Assembly (NCBI GenBank): GCA_963969395.1
Contig: OZ017798.1
Location: forward strand, 16,980,173 to 17,044,172
From: Pseudoscleropodium purum
Lineage: Eukaryota > Streptophyta > Bryopsida > Hypnales > Brachytheciaceae
DNA: 64,000 nt
Direction: 5' to 3'
Shown: one piece after another, positions 12,420 through 23,067 of the stretch
How positions within the stretch are numbered: position 1 is the first letter of the stretch
How the letters are laid out: every line of letters begins with the position of its first letter
The notes under the pieces: generated by a model
Databases searched by the model: none
The model's input: the letters and a program-made list of their open reading frames with translations, nothing else
Told to the model about the DNA's origin: nothing
Translations under genes and position numbers: made by a program

Positions 12420-12990
12420 CCTCTTCTCTAGGGTGACCTTGGGTCCCCCAAAGCCATCGTTGCCTTCATTTTCTTCTAAAACTATGTTTTGGTGTTTTGA
12501 AGGGATTTGGGTCTTGGGTGACTTCAAGTGGGCGACTATGGGTCCTTAGGGGCGACCTTGGGTCTCCAAAAGCCACCATTGCCTTCATTTTCTTTCAAAA
12601 CTATGTTTTGAGGTTTTGAGGGGATTTGGGTCTTGGGCGACTTCGGGTAGGCAACCATGGGTCTAGGGCGACCTCAGGTCCTTAGAAGGCGACCATGAGT
12701 CCTTAGAGGGAGACTTTGGGTCCTTAGTGGGTGACTTTGGATCTTTAGAAGGAATCATTGCCTTTTGTTTTAAGAACTATGTTTTGGGGGTTTGGGGGGA
12801 ACTTTGGTTTTGGGCAATTTTGGATGGGTGGCTATGGGTCTAGTGCAACTTCATATCCTTCAATAGGTATGTTTTGTGTTTTGGGAGAACTTTGGGTCTT
12901 GGACTTCTTTGGAATGTGGGCGACATCTTGGCATAGGCAACCTCGTGTAATGAAAGGAATCATTGCTCTCTCTTTCTTTCAAATCTATGT
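12420..12990 (+). repeat. Complex minisatellite: ~20-bp GGGCGACCTTGGGTCC units inside larger repeats
   Basis: Short units such as GGCGACTATGGGTCCTTAG and GGCGACCTTGGGTCT repeat irregularly every 18-24 bases. They are nested in a larger unit beginning near TGCCTTCATT (12,461; 12,580; then diverged at 12,759 and about 12,963) that includes AAAACTATGTTTTG and a GATTTGGGTCTTGGG phrase. The GC-rich, G-skewed array keeps a 96-codon frame open at 12,758-13,048, which I regard as an artefact of the repeat. Confidence 0.8.
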
Positions 12991-14102
12991 TCTTAATTGT
13001 AAATGCAACTTGTATAGGGTTGCATCAAATTTGGCACTTATGAATTGAAATACTAATTTCATTAAATCAGGAAAGTGCTTCAATTTTTTATTTATTTTTT
13101 AGAATGGCACTATGTCTTATAATTTTTTTTAAACATGTAATTTTATTCCATATAGAATGGCATCTCTTTTATATAGTCTGTATTATAGAAGTTTTAATGG
13201 ATGTACATGGAATGATATTTGTGTCATTTTTAAAAGTGTTTTTACGACATTTATAGCATTTTGGGGGGAATTTTTTTAGGAAAAAATAACTTTATTTTAA
13301 TTTTAATGTGTATGTTGATTGAACTGAAATCCAACTAGTAAAAGAACTTCAAGAGGCTCAAGAAAATCAGATTAGCCTCCTCTAAAGGCAAACCTAATAT
13401 TGCCATGGACCAAGGTTTATGTTGTATGTTTCATATACAAGACATCAATACATCACAATGACTTGTCTTCCATAATTATAGAGGATAACAATTTTTGTAG
13501 AAATATCTCCTATTGCTTATTGCAAATCTCAATGACACATCATATTCATGAAAAATTTGTTATATTGAATATAAAAATAAACAAATAAAGGTTGAAAATA
13601 TATGTAAGAACTTTTCCATTCAAATTTTGCAATTCTTCAAGACTATTCCTAACCATGAATAATTTCTCTTATACATTTTAGAAAAAACAAACCAAAGGGT
13701 AGAAGCTTAAATATGAACATCCCTTTTTTTATTTTTGCAATTTTTGACAATTGAAAGGAGATTCCAAACACCTTCACCTTTTTCCTTTCCACTTGGAAAA
13801 TTATTTATTAATATTTTTTGGTTCTTAGAGTTGTCATATATTTGCACAAATAAAAACACTGGCCACATTGCATGCTTCTAAATTTTAAAGAGTGATGTAA
13901 TCATATTAATTGCTTTTTATATGATGTGACATTTTAAAAATAATATCAAATATTGTAAATGCAGTGTAGAAAGTTTCATGTATTGAATCTTGAGTTTGAA
14001 TTATCTTGTGCAAATATTTTAGAATTTATGTCAAACAATGTACTCTAGTTTGTTTGCTTCTAAACTATTGCAAAACAAAGTTTACAAAAATGAAGTTGAA
14101 TT
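12991..14102. other. No gene seen
   Basis: AT-rich with scattered short frames; nothing recognised. Confidence 0.45.
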
Positions 14103-15000
14103 TCAATCCCTAAAAGACCAAGAGTCCCCTTTAGAGACTTGGAAAATTTGGATACATACTTAAAGTTTCAATTTTCATTGTGATTTTTTGAAAATTTTCT
14201 TGGAAGATAGGAAAATACATCACCTTTTTAAAAATATAATTTTTTGTTTCAATTGATGTCCAAAGCAAAAGTTAATATGTCATCATAAGCCAAAATAGAG
14301 GTTAGTGGGTAGCACCCAAAAAAATCACAAAAAGTCAAAATTAAATTTTCAAATTTTGTTTTTCAAATACGATTTTTTTTTTATATGTAAAACTTTGATT
14401 CATTTGATTTTGACTAGTGATAAGAAAGTTATGGACAATCTTCTTTTAGTAGCAAATTAAGCATTTTAATGTAAAAATAACTCATTAGATTTATTTTTGA
14501 ATTCTATTTTCATAATTTTCCCAAAAAATTGTTTAATCAGGTTAAATTTGCTTGCTAAAACAATTTCACTATTCGAATTTTTGTAATTCAATTCCATCTT
14601 AAAGCTATTAATAATTTCATTTTTTGTTCAATCTTGGATCTACTTCTACTTAAAAAAAGTTCAAAGAATGAAAATAAAGTGTGTGCTTTTGCAATTTTTT
14701 CTAAGCTTTCAATTCAATTTTTCAACATAATTTTTCTTAATTCAAATTCTATATTCCAAATTTTTTCCACAAATGACAATCAAAGTCATCTGAAATTACA
14801 AGCCAACATTCAAAAAACCATTTTTTATACTTTGAATGCTAATATCTTCTAATCCATGCCGTCAAACTTCATGAAATTTTTACCACATGATTTTAGACAA
14901 GTAAAGTATAAGATCCTATGGTCAAATTTTTTTCTTAAATTATTTTTTTGTTTTTTTGGATGAATACAACAGAAGTGGCAATTTTGAAGCACAATACAAG
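14103..15000 (-). repeat. Inverted, truncated copy of the TTAA/CCCCTAAAGG repeat family
   Basis: At 14,103 TCAATCCCTAAAAGACCA matches the terminus TTAACCCCTAAAGGACCA at 14 of 18 positions, followed by a CCCCTTT tract as at the right end of the 27-kb copy. At the other side the reverse strand shows ACCATAGGATCTTATACTTT and GCTTCAAAATTGCCACTTCT, the left-end landmarks of the family. So the copy lies in minus orientation and loses its outer end near 15,000. Confidence 0.6.
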
Positions 15001-15456
15001 AGGTCACCCTTACCCGCAGCCGCCCACTTGTAGTCGCTCCTCCAAATCTACTTGCATGTGCCCTCAAAATATGCCACGTGTACACCACATGGATGCTAAA
15101 TAGGCTATGATAAATGAAAGTAATTTTTAAAAAGTCAAAGGGTAAAATTGATTTTATTAGACGGATGGGGGGGTCTACTGGACATCCAATACATTTTGTC
15201 TGTTTGTCAGAGAAAACAACTGTGACTTTATTCACACTGCCCTTCTTCGAAGACTAGAGTTTTTATCTATCTTCTGCCAAACTTTGAAACAAGTGACATC
15301 CAAGCCATTCTTGGAGCCATATTGAAATAGAAGGAGAGAGACAAGGAGTTGCTAGAAGGTTGTTTCTTTCACCAGTGCTAATTTTGGAGTGTTCTTGTGG
15401 AGAAAACCACCTGTAACTTCGTCGAGGTCGAATCACAAGAAACAATTCTAGAGTCT

Positions 15457-16835
15457 TCAACTTATTACATAGGTAACTGAACCCTTCTCCTCTACAATCG
15501 GCTCATACGAATGCTTCGTTGAATCAATCTGCTTGAACACAGGCATCCCTGTGCTCTTAGTAGCATCAAACCTCACTTTATATACGAAATACATCAACAC
15601 TGATACCACTCCAAAGTACACTCTAGACACCGAATTTACTCCCTCCCGACGACTACTTTGAGAACAACCTTTGCCCACATGGACATCCCCCCGGACATAA
15701 TCGCTTATGACAACGGGACCGACAACACCATTGATAGTGAAATCTCAAGGAACGCGACAACGATAATCGTCCACACTCTTCCGATTCTCGCCAACTTCGT
15801 ACTCTGTTTCAACACTTTTCTTCCATAGTTTCTAGGTTTGAGTACGGCTATGACTTGCGCCAGTTCAAACACGATGGCAAGGTAAATGGTGCCAACGAGG
15901 AAGAGCATAAGAAAAAATACTAAGAGTAAGTAGAAGTCTGACTAGCCTGCGGTGGCGAATATGATGGCGTAGAGGATACTGCCGATGATGATGGAGAGGA
16001 GGCAAAGGAGGAGGAAAGCTAGGAATGTCTAGAGTCAGGTTATGGAAATGCGGAGAAAGGCGTCGGGGAGGAGTTTGAAGACTTTGGGGATGATGGAGTG
16101 GTTGTCATCGGTGTTGGTAGGACTATAGAGGTAGGCTGTGATGTAGGAGACTGTGCATGTGTCGAGAGTTTACAATACGTAAGTCAAGAAGAAGAGTGTC
16201 CATGAGAAGGTTGTTGTGAATGAATGGTCGCCTATTGGGTCGGTAGTCTGTAGAATCGGGACCCAAAGACTTTGAGTTACAAATGACAAGTCAATTTTTG
16301 ATGTGAAGCATGGAAAGAAAGTTTCCGAACTCTTCAAGAACTCAAACATGGAAAAGCTAGATCCCGATCTCTTCAAGAATTGAAGCTTGGACGAAGTTGC
16401 CAAATTCTTGTGGAATCGAAGTACGGACACATTCCTAGATTCTTCAAGCTTGAAATATAGAAGTGTTCCTGAACTTTTCAAGAATTAAAGCATTAATTAA
16501 TAGTTTCCCGAATTCTTATAGCATACAAAAGTTTCCGAATTCTCTACTAAATTTGGAAGTGGGAAGAGATAAGCCACAAGGTCGGCAACTATCGTTATCT
16601 GCGCAGTGTTGACGGTGCTATTGACGGTGCTGTTGACGATATTGGCGTTGAGAAGCGGCATAGACGATGTTGTTGAAAGGAATATGGTTTGAAACACTCT
16701 GGTAATTGAGCTTAGAAAGTAGAAGGTGAGGAAGAATGGCAGAAACAGATGGTAGTGCCTGTGCAGCAATCTCCCTGATTCCTTGAAAATAGATGCTGCG
16801 TCCCATCTCTCCATCTCCTTCGGACACATCTCCAT
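15457..16835 (-). pseudogene. Plant multi-pass membrane-protein family, copy A (decayed)
   Basis: The minus-strand text begins MEMCPKEMERWDAASIFKES with a first membrane segment (LFLPFFLTFYFL). After an intron (acceptor CGATTCTACAG near 16,252) it runs through DPIGDHSFTTTFSWTLFF, FLVGTIYLAIVFELAQVIAV, a K-R-Y-G-KVLKQSTKL stretch, VYFGVVSVLMYFVYKVRFDA and a tail like HSYEPIVEEKGS. This order matches an uncharacterised plant family with an IFKES start, several helices and a Y-VCK...YVPL end. It is broken: the expected donor CAG|GTAACG reads CAGATAACG, and stops occur after TYVL, in the SIIIGSI...TAG region and after VPLS. The adjacent intron holds a 39-bp minisatellite. Function is unknown; the family call is from memory. 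Confidence 0.6.
16290..16560 (-). repeat. ~39-bp minisatellite inside the membrane-protein pseudogene (copy A)
   Basis: Degenerate units of the type GAACTCTTCAAGAATTGAAG-CATGGA repeat at roughly 39-base spacing. Because 39 is a multiple of three, the minus strand reads as a 13-residue repeat (QFLKRSG..., EFLKSSE...). The same array is at 30,130-30,420 in copy B, so it predates the duplication. It lies between the inferred donor and acceptor and is most likely intronic. Confidence 0.75.
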
Positions 16836-18430
16836 AGCTCAAAATTGATCAGCTCTCCTGCAAGACTACACAACGAAGTTGATGTGTGCAATGCCAACTT
16901 GTGAAATGATTGAAGGATTTGGAAGAAGAAATTAATACTCGGGGTCAATTTTTTACTAACAAACCTTTGCTCGCAAGGACAGGGACTAATTGACTACTGT
17001 AGATATTGACGTACTCTGTAGCAACTGTGGATGTCAGTGCCGAGAAAAATTTGTCCAACACAGAACTTGGAGATCTGAAAGTGGAAATCAGTGAGCAAAT
17101 AGTTTAATCCTTAGGAGGAAAGGGAAATGTACGATTGGAGCTTTTAGAGTTGTAGTTATACAATATACACAAATTATTGACCGATAGAGTATTGGTTGAG
17201 ATTTCTATTTTTGATTGAATTGATAGTGTGCGGGGATGCCAAAGTTCCAAAGTCATATAGGTAGGTAAGGTAGTTGCACCTAACTCTTGACCACTTTCTA
17301 CAGCTGCTAAGTCTAGATTCTTGCTTAAAATGTACTTCCATTATTCATGAGACTAGCTAGAGACTACCCAAAATTCTATTTTCAATATTTTGAAAATTCA
17401 CAATTTATCCATATAGTGTCCAAAAGATGCTTTCTACAAGAATCTAGAATCTTTTTTTGACTACCAACAAGATCCACAGAAAGGGTTTTCAATATACTAA
17501 TGGGAATCATGCTTAAATGCTTATTTGTGAGATTTTTGGTGCAATTACCTTAAATGGAAATGAAACAAATATTAGAGAAGAAAAGTGGCATGTTAGAGCC
17601 ATTATTCTTAAAAATTCAATTTTTTATGTTTAGAAGAATAGCGATGTGTGGATATAGTGTTACACAATGGTTTTAATATTTTCAATCAATAAACATCAAA
17701 TATAAAATTGTACCAAAGATTTTATGAAAAGAGATGCAAAATTAGCAAAAAAGAATAACTCATTGTCCATATGAATTCTCTAGACACATCCCTGTACCTC
17801 AAAATTGATCAGCTCTCAATTTGCAAGATTGCACAATGAGGTTGATGTGTGCACAATACCAATTTGTAAAATGATCAAAGGATTCGGAAGAAGAAATACT
17901 CGGGGTCAATTTGCTACCAACAAACCTTTACTCATGAAGACAGAGACTAATTGACTTGATATCAACTCTAAAGCAAAAACAAGGGTATCAAGGAAAAAAA
18001 TGTCCATCACTGTCATGGAATTGATCAGGTGGCAATTAGTGAGCATTCCTTGACTAGTAGAATATTTTAAGCCCAAAGAATCTCTGGGAAGAAGGGGGAA
18101 TGCACTTCGGGAGCTTTTTGGGCAGACAAATTATTGACAAAATACCTCCATTTTTGATTGAGTGGAATCTAGACTTATGATCTTTATTATCTCTATTACA
18201 GAGAGTTTGTGCAATGGTTCAAAAGATTTGTAGGTAAATGAAAATGAAACAAGTGTTGGAAAGGAATAGCGGCATGTTAGGCACACTATTCTTCAGTGAA
18301 ATTGAGTTTTCTTATGTCTCGTAGGATTGTGATATGTTGAAATAGGACTAGAATATAGCATTCTAAGATTGTTACATAATGGTTTTAATATTTTCAGTTA
18401 ATAAAAATCAAATGGAAAATTGTATTGAAG
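16820..18430. repeat. Local duplication of the membrane-gene upstream region
   Basis: Sequence 16,820-16,990 (GACACATCTCCATAGCTCAA... ACTCGGGGTCAATTT... ACAAACCTTTGCTC) recurs at about 17,780-17,960, and the following part (TTTTGATTGA-TG, CAATGGTTTTAATATTTTC) recurs at 17,670 and 18,375. Block B has this region at 30,650-31,066. No gene is seen between the copies. Confidence 0.7.
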
Positions 18431-20980
18431 ATTTCATGAAAAGAAATGTATAAAAGTATCACACATAACTATTGTCCAAGTGAACTCTCTTCCTGGGCAA
18501 GTGCATGATATGGATTCCAAAAAGGACTGTCTCCACAAAACACTATCATTATTTGACTCATTCAATGTGTACTAGAAATTAGACATTTTTTATTTGTACG
18601 AATTTGATGACAAATTCATGAAAAAGTTGTAATGTTCCATCTACAACACTATTGAGCAAGAAAATTGAACAATTTTGATGTTCCTTTTCATTCCTTTGTT
18701 GTTAAATCTGGAATTGCCTCCATTATGGATTTGAGGCAAAAGGAACAATCTGGAATACCAATTTAAAGAGAAACTATTTATAAACATGATAATTAGCTAA
18801 AACAATGTTTGAGTCATATCCATGTTCAATTTTAATTCTTAATTTGATGTATTACTATATATCCTTATTTATGGGAACTTTTAAAAATCACAAATTTTTA
18901 CACAATTAAAAAAGACTATAATTTCATAACATTTTCTTCTTAAAACCACATAAAATTCTTAAATACAAACTTAATAAGGTGCATGCCTAGTTGTTTTAAT
19001 AATAAAAACTTAAATACGTAGTCTTTTCACTATTATAATGCAATCAGGTGTTGAATATGTGAAATTAGGAGAAAATTCGATTTTTGAATTTGACCTATAT
19101 AGAACATGATTGTGGTGTACCAACATGCCTTTTATAACACCATGTAATTTCGTAATTTTCCAATATTTTTTTCATTTCCGAAAGGACATTTTTCTAAAGT
19201 CCGGAGAATCCAAGAAGTGATACCCATATTGTGCCATTGCCCTCCTCTTTGGTCTAAGACACTAGAAAATGAGATATTATGAAGTATTGTTCATTCAAAG
19301 ATGGATAAAGAATCCAAATGATTGAATCACCATGAGTTTGTTACTTCATCAAGTAAGATACAAATCATGGAAAGCAATTGATGGCTTGTAAGAAGTTCCA
19401 TGGGAGGTAGTGTGCAAAAATCTTAAAAATCAAGTTAATAAAGATTGGGATAATTTTTATCTAAATTGTTCAAAAAAGCAACTACTTTGAAAGATGGATA
19501 TTTTCAAAATAGAAATTTAAAAAAATTTGAAAATATAATAAAACATCTTTATAATATTTGATAAATATTCCATTTAAAAAAATATTCTTTCTAACTAACT
19601 TTCAAAATATCCTTTGAATGCACAATGGTCAACCATTTCATTGTAAAATAATACTTACCTCAAATTAGAAGTGCTTAATAAATATCCTACTATTAGGCTT
19701 TTAGAGATATCTTTTGAAGTCCAACTTTACTTTTCATTGTGTTGTTCTTTGAACTCTTTGTAAATAAAGTTAATCATCCAAGGTATATTTTCAACCATTC
19801 CTAATAATTATCACACAAGAAAGATGCAAAAAAACATCACATCTATTAAATACAAATGAAGAAATTATGAAGACTCTCCACAATTTTCAAGCATTTCAAA
19901 ATTTGGCCATCACTACCATCAAAAGGAATTTTAAAAACTTCATTTAAATTTTGTATGTCTTCTAGTGCAACTACCAACACATGATCGCATTTCCAAGTTA
20001 TGAAAATTAATATTTTGCACAAATACAAATACAAAACTTACAAGATTCTTTTGGAAGAGAACAACAATTTTTCTGATGATCATATGGAAAAAATATATAT
20101 AATGCTGTTAATGTTGAATGAAATCTGACCACTAATATGTATATTTTTCTTGTACTTCACTCCAAAAAAATTTGCCCCCAAAACACACATCTAGTACAGC
20201 TCAAAATTACCCACAATCTGATAGATAAATGTCAGCACCTAAACGTCTAGCACATCAACGCTCAACATGATTTCTACATTACAAAAAACGGAGTTTCATA
20301 AGCTTGCCAATCCTAAAACAGACCATGTTGCCTGAAAGCCTCATTGCCCCCAAATCACTCTGAAATGTCAAAGAATCTTGATTGATAAACAATAACTCGC
20401 CATGCTGAATTCCAAAGTACACAGGTCAGTTATAGACTCTGAATGAAGGGATAACTAGAAATGTATAAATTAATTAAAAAACTTCTTCACTGTCGAAACC
20501 TCACACCTAGTGTCACTCAGATCAGAAGAGCAAGAATAAGTCTAGCCTTTGAGATCAACGCCGATCAAGAGTCCATCTACTATCTACACCAAATGGAAAC
20601 AGCTAACAATCGTTACCCTCGGTGCCTCCCTTCAGACAAAGACTCTACCAAACACACGTCACTTAAAAGAATAAAATGAGGAACCTAATTCACTCACTAT
20701 TGACAAGAATCAATGCAAATTGTTTCGTGGATAACAAGCCGCACCTCAGCGCACAAATGTTCGTAAAGCTCCTGAAGAGTCTCCAATGCACTCACACGAT
20801 GCTTAAATCCAACGATCTGCGTCAGAAAAAAGGGGGTTTCTTTCGCAGGATGATACCAACTTCTAATGAAAATCCACGGTCAAGCAGCTTCTAAAGCACT
20901 TGAAAATGATTCCCCTCATCCTCTTTCTACAATTACGTTCACATGCAGTCTACACAAAAGTCGGAGGAATCCGAACTTGA
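18431..20980. other. No intact gene; duplicated spacer plus a block-A-only segment
   Basis: 18,490-19,245 is absent from block B and AT-rich. 19,250-20,980 aligns by eye with 41,055-42,790. Near 20,690-20,880 the minus strand keeps an open string ending ELYEHLCAEVRLVIHETICI, matched at 42,502-42,700; it may be an exon of an unknown gene or a long 3' region of the TLC transcript. Confidence 0.5.
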
Positions 20981-20990
20981 GACTCCTAAG

Positions 20991-22178
20991 TTACTCCCGT
21001 CGTTTCAGAGAAGACCTCTCTCTCATCAAAGCATTGTAAAGCCCTTGCCCCAGCATTACGTTCAACACATTCAGACCCAACATGCCCGTCAGGGCCAGCG
21101 GCCATTCAAACCCACGAGGAAACTGGGAAGCATTCCAAACAAGCTTGGCTGTTATCCAAATATGACAAAATAACCGGGTCAAGAAAAACGCGATCCAGTT
21201 CAGTGTCTAGTTCATGAAACTGACCCAACGGCTCTTCGATCTCGTCGTGGAACAGAGCTTCCTCACTTTGCGCAAGTGCAGCAATAGAGAATGCACCTGG
21301 TGCAGACCAATCCAGGAATTAGGGTTAGGTTTTACAAAAGTGCCAGGTTGAACTCAGACAAGCAGCAGCAAAGCAATTCAGTCATTCAAGACTGGTCCTG
21401 ACTACTTTTGTCCCAATACTACAAATTGCAAACACCTCTATTGATTTCCGGCATCATCGCTCGCACCTCGCATATGAAAGTGAGAATCAAGTAGTTGATG
21501 CACGAGTCTCGCTGAAGAGCAGGAGTGAAACAGGTGAGAAGAACTGCATGATGAACAAGCAGGTGAGTCGCATTGGCACTGTAGAGATGCTTCCGAATCA
21601 TGTCCGGTTGAAAAGCACGTCGTGGGACAGCATGTTCGTCAATCCGGAAATTTGCGCTTCCTTCATCATCAAACCAATCACTGCAAACACACGCTTGCAA
21701 TTAGGCACAACACTATACAGCACTTCTTGAGTGAATGCACATATTCGATTGGTCATTTCTTCTACCAGATTCATTGCAAGCACAAGTAACAAAATGTAGA
21801 TTGAAACAAACTGTATCATTCTTTCGCTACTTTGTAATTTTCCTTGGCACATACCTCACCTGATAAGGACATGATAGAGGAATGTACAAGCGACACGGAC
21901 GTATTCAGAAAATCCGCTGCCACCTCGGGTGTCAGTCCAGCAGTAATCTCAGGTCTCCATCGCAAGAAAAGGCCCAGACACTGATTGACTCCTTCGAAAA
22001 ATGCAAGGGCACCAAATACTTGCCACAGCCGTGAATTCCCTTCTTTGATCTGTACTGCCACCAACACAACCCAGATTGCGAGCAACAGCGTGAAGAAAAC
22101 GCCAGGCGCGTCCGCTCTCCATGTGCTTGCTGGGGGCTTGGGTTTGGTCTCCCCCACAACCTTCTGCACACCCTCCAT
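20991..22178 (-). pseudogene. TLC-domain gene, copy 2 (pseudogene)
   Basis: This is homologous to copies 1 and 3. Exon 1 (22,178-21,860) is still open and nearly identical in protein to copy 3. Exon 2 lacks 64 bp compared with copy 3: the missing segment in copy 3 runs between two direct repeats CATGTCC (43,658 and 43,722), and copy 2 keeps only one (near 21,600). It thus loses the WPGAYTALATSCGYFAYD core and shifts frame. Exon 3 has a premature stop: ATGAACTGG of copy 3 reads ATGAACTAG at about 21,210. Intron 2 is also shortened. Its upstream region was split by the transposon at 22,572. Two independent disabling changes make it a pseudogene. Confidence 0.9.
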
Positions 22179-22571
22179 GGGTACCAAACCAGACTGCCCA
22201 ACAAGAAATCAAACAATAAGAATATCTGGCAAACAGAGCTTCTGCCAAATCCAGCTAAAGAAAGCACGCGCCACTATCTCGCGCCATTGATCCACAATCA
22301 ACAAGTGCACAAAAGCTCCGCAATGACCCAAAAAACACAGAAATGAGAACTGGAAGCAGCCAAAATGAACACCAGAACAGCGCGGTTTGGACACCGGCTT
22401 CTTGAAGAGGCACTGCAAATCACAGTTAGGAAGGCGGCATATACACAGTTGACACCGTAAATTCGCTTCAGCGGAAGTTTACAGGGTTCCTTCAAGCTTT
22501 TGAAATAACTTACAAGGGGTTGAAAATTTCTGCAGACCTGCAAGTGCGCAACTGCAATGCAACAGGAAATA

Positions 22572-22596
22572 CCCTACCTCGTGGTCAGTTTCGACA
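22572..22596 (+). repeat. Left terminal inverted repeat of the pogo-like element
   Basis: 25 bp, imperfectly inverted relative to 26,113-26,137 (mismatches at positions 3, 7, 15 and 18). It is preceded by TA. Confidence 0.9.
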
Positions 22597-23067
22597 TTAA
22601 TTAATTCAAACTAAGAATGTTGAATGTTTTGGAAAATTATATGTTAGGATTTGTTGAAAGTGCAGAAACTGTAAACCCTTATTGCCTAATTTTTGAAAAT
22701 TTTATAATTGTTTGAAAGTGCAAAAATTCAAAGATCAAAGTGGAAAAATTAAAAAATTGAGATATTGAATAAAGATGCTTCAAATTATCTTCATATCAAT
22801 ACAAATACTATAATAATGGTAAATACTATATAAGATATATTTCATAGTGCATGTTGATGAAGCATTACAATGGTCCTACTCTACAACCACCATATGTTGT
22901 CATGTCTTCATTTTGCTCTGCAATTCAAAACATGAAACACGTAATTAAAACTCATTGGTCATCAAGTGGAAATGATTTCGATTTTGCAAATCAATTATTC
23001 AAATCAAAACAACAATGAATGAATACCTAAAATATTATCTTAAAATGAGCACTTCAAATTGCACCCA

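Larger units (their letters stand above)
15290..22571. repeat. Segmental duplication block A
   Basis: This block, continuing at 26,138-26,190 beyond a later transposon, repeats in the same order and orientation as block B (29,290-31,066, about 37,120-37,425 and 40,992-44,760). Shared landmarks include GAGTCTTCAACTTA (15,454 / 29,311), ACTAGAAAATGAGATATTAT (19,261 / 41,067), ATCTAGTACAGCTCAAAATT (20,189 / 41,989) and the whole TLC gene. 18,490-19,245 has no counterpart in block B. Confidence 0.85.

Noticed and set aside
12758..13048. 96-codon Gly/Trp/Phe-rich frame
   Set aside because: Lies across the minisatellite; its sequence mirrors the repeat unit.
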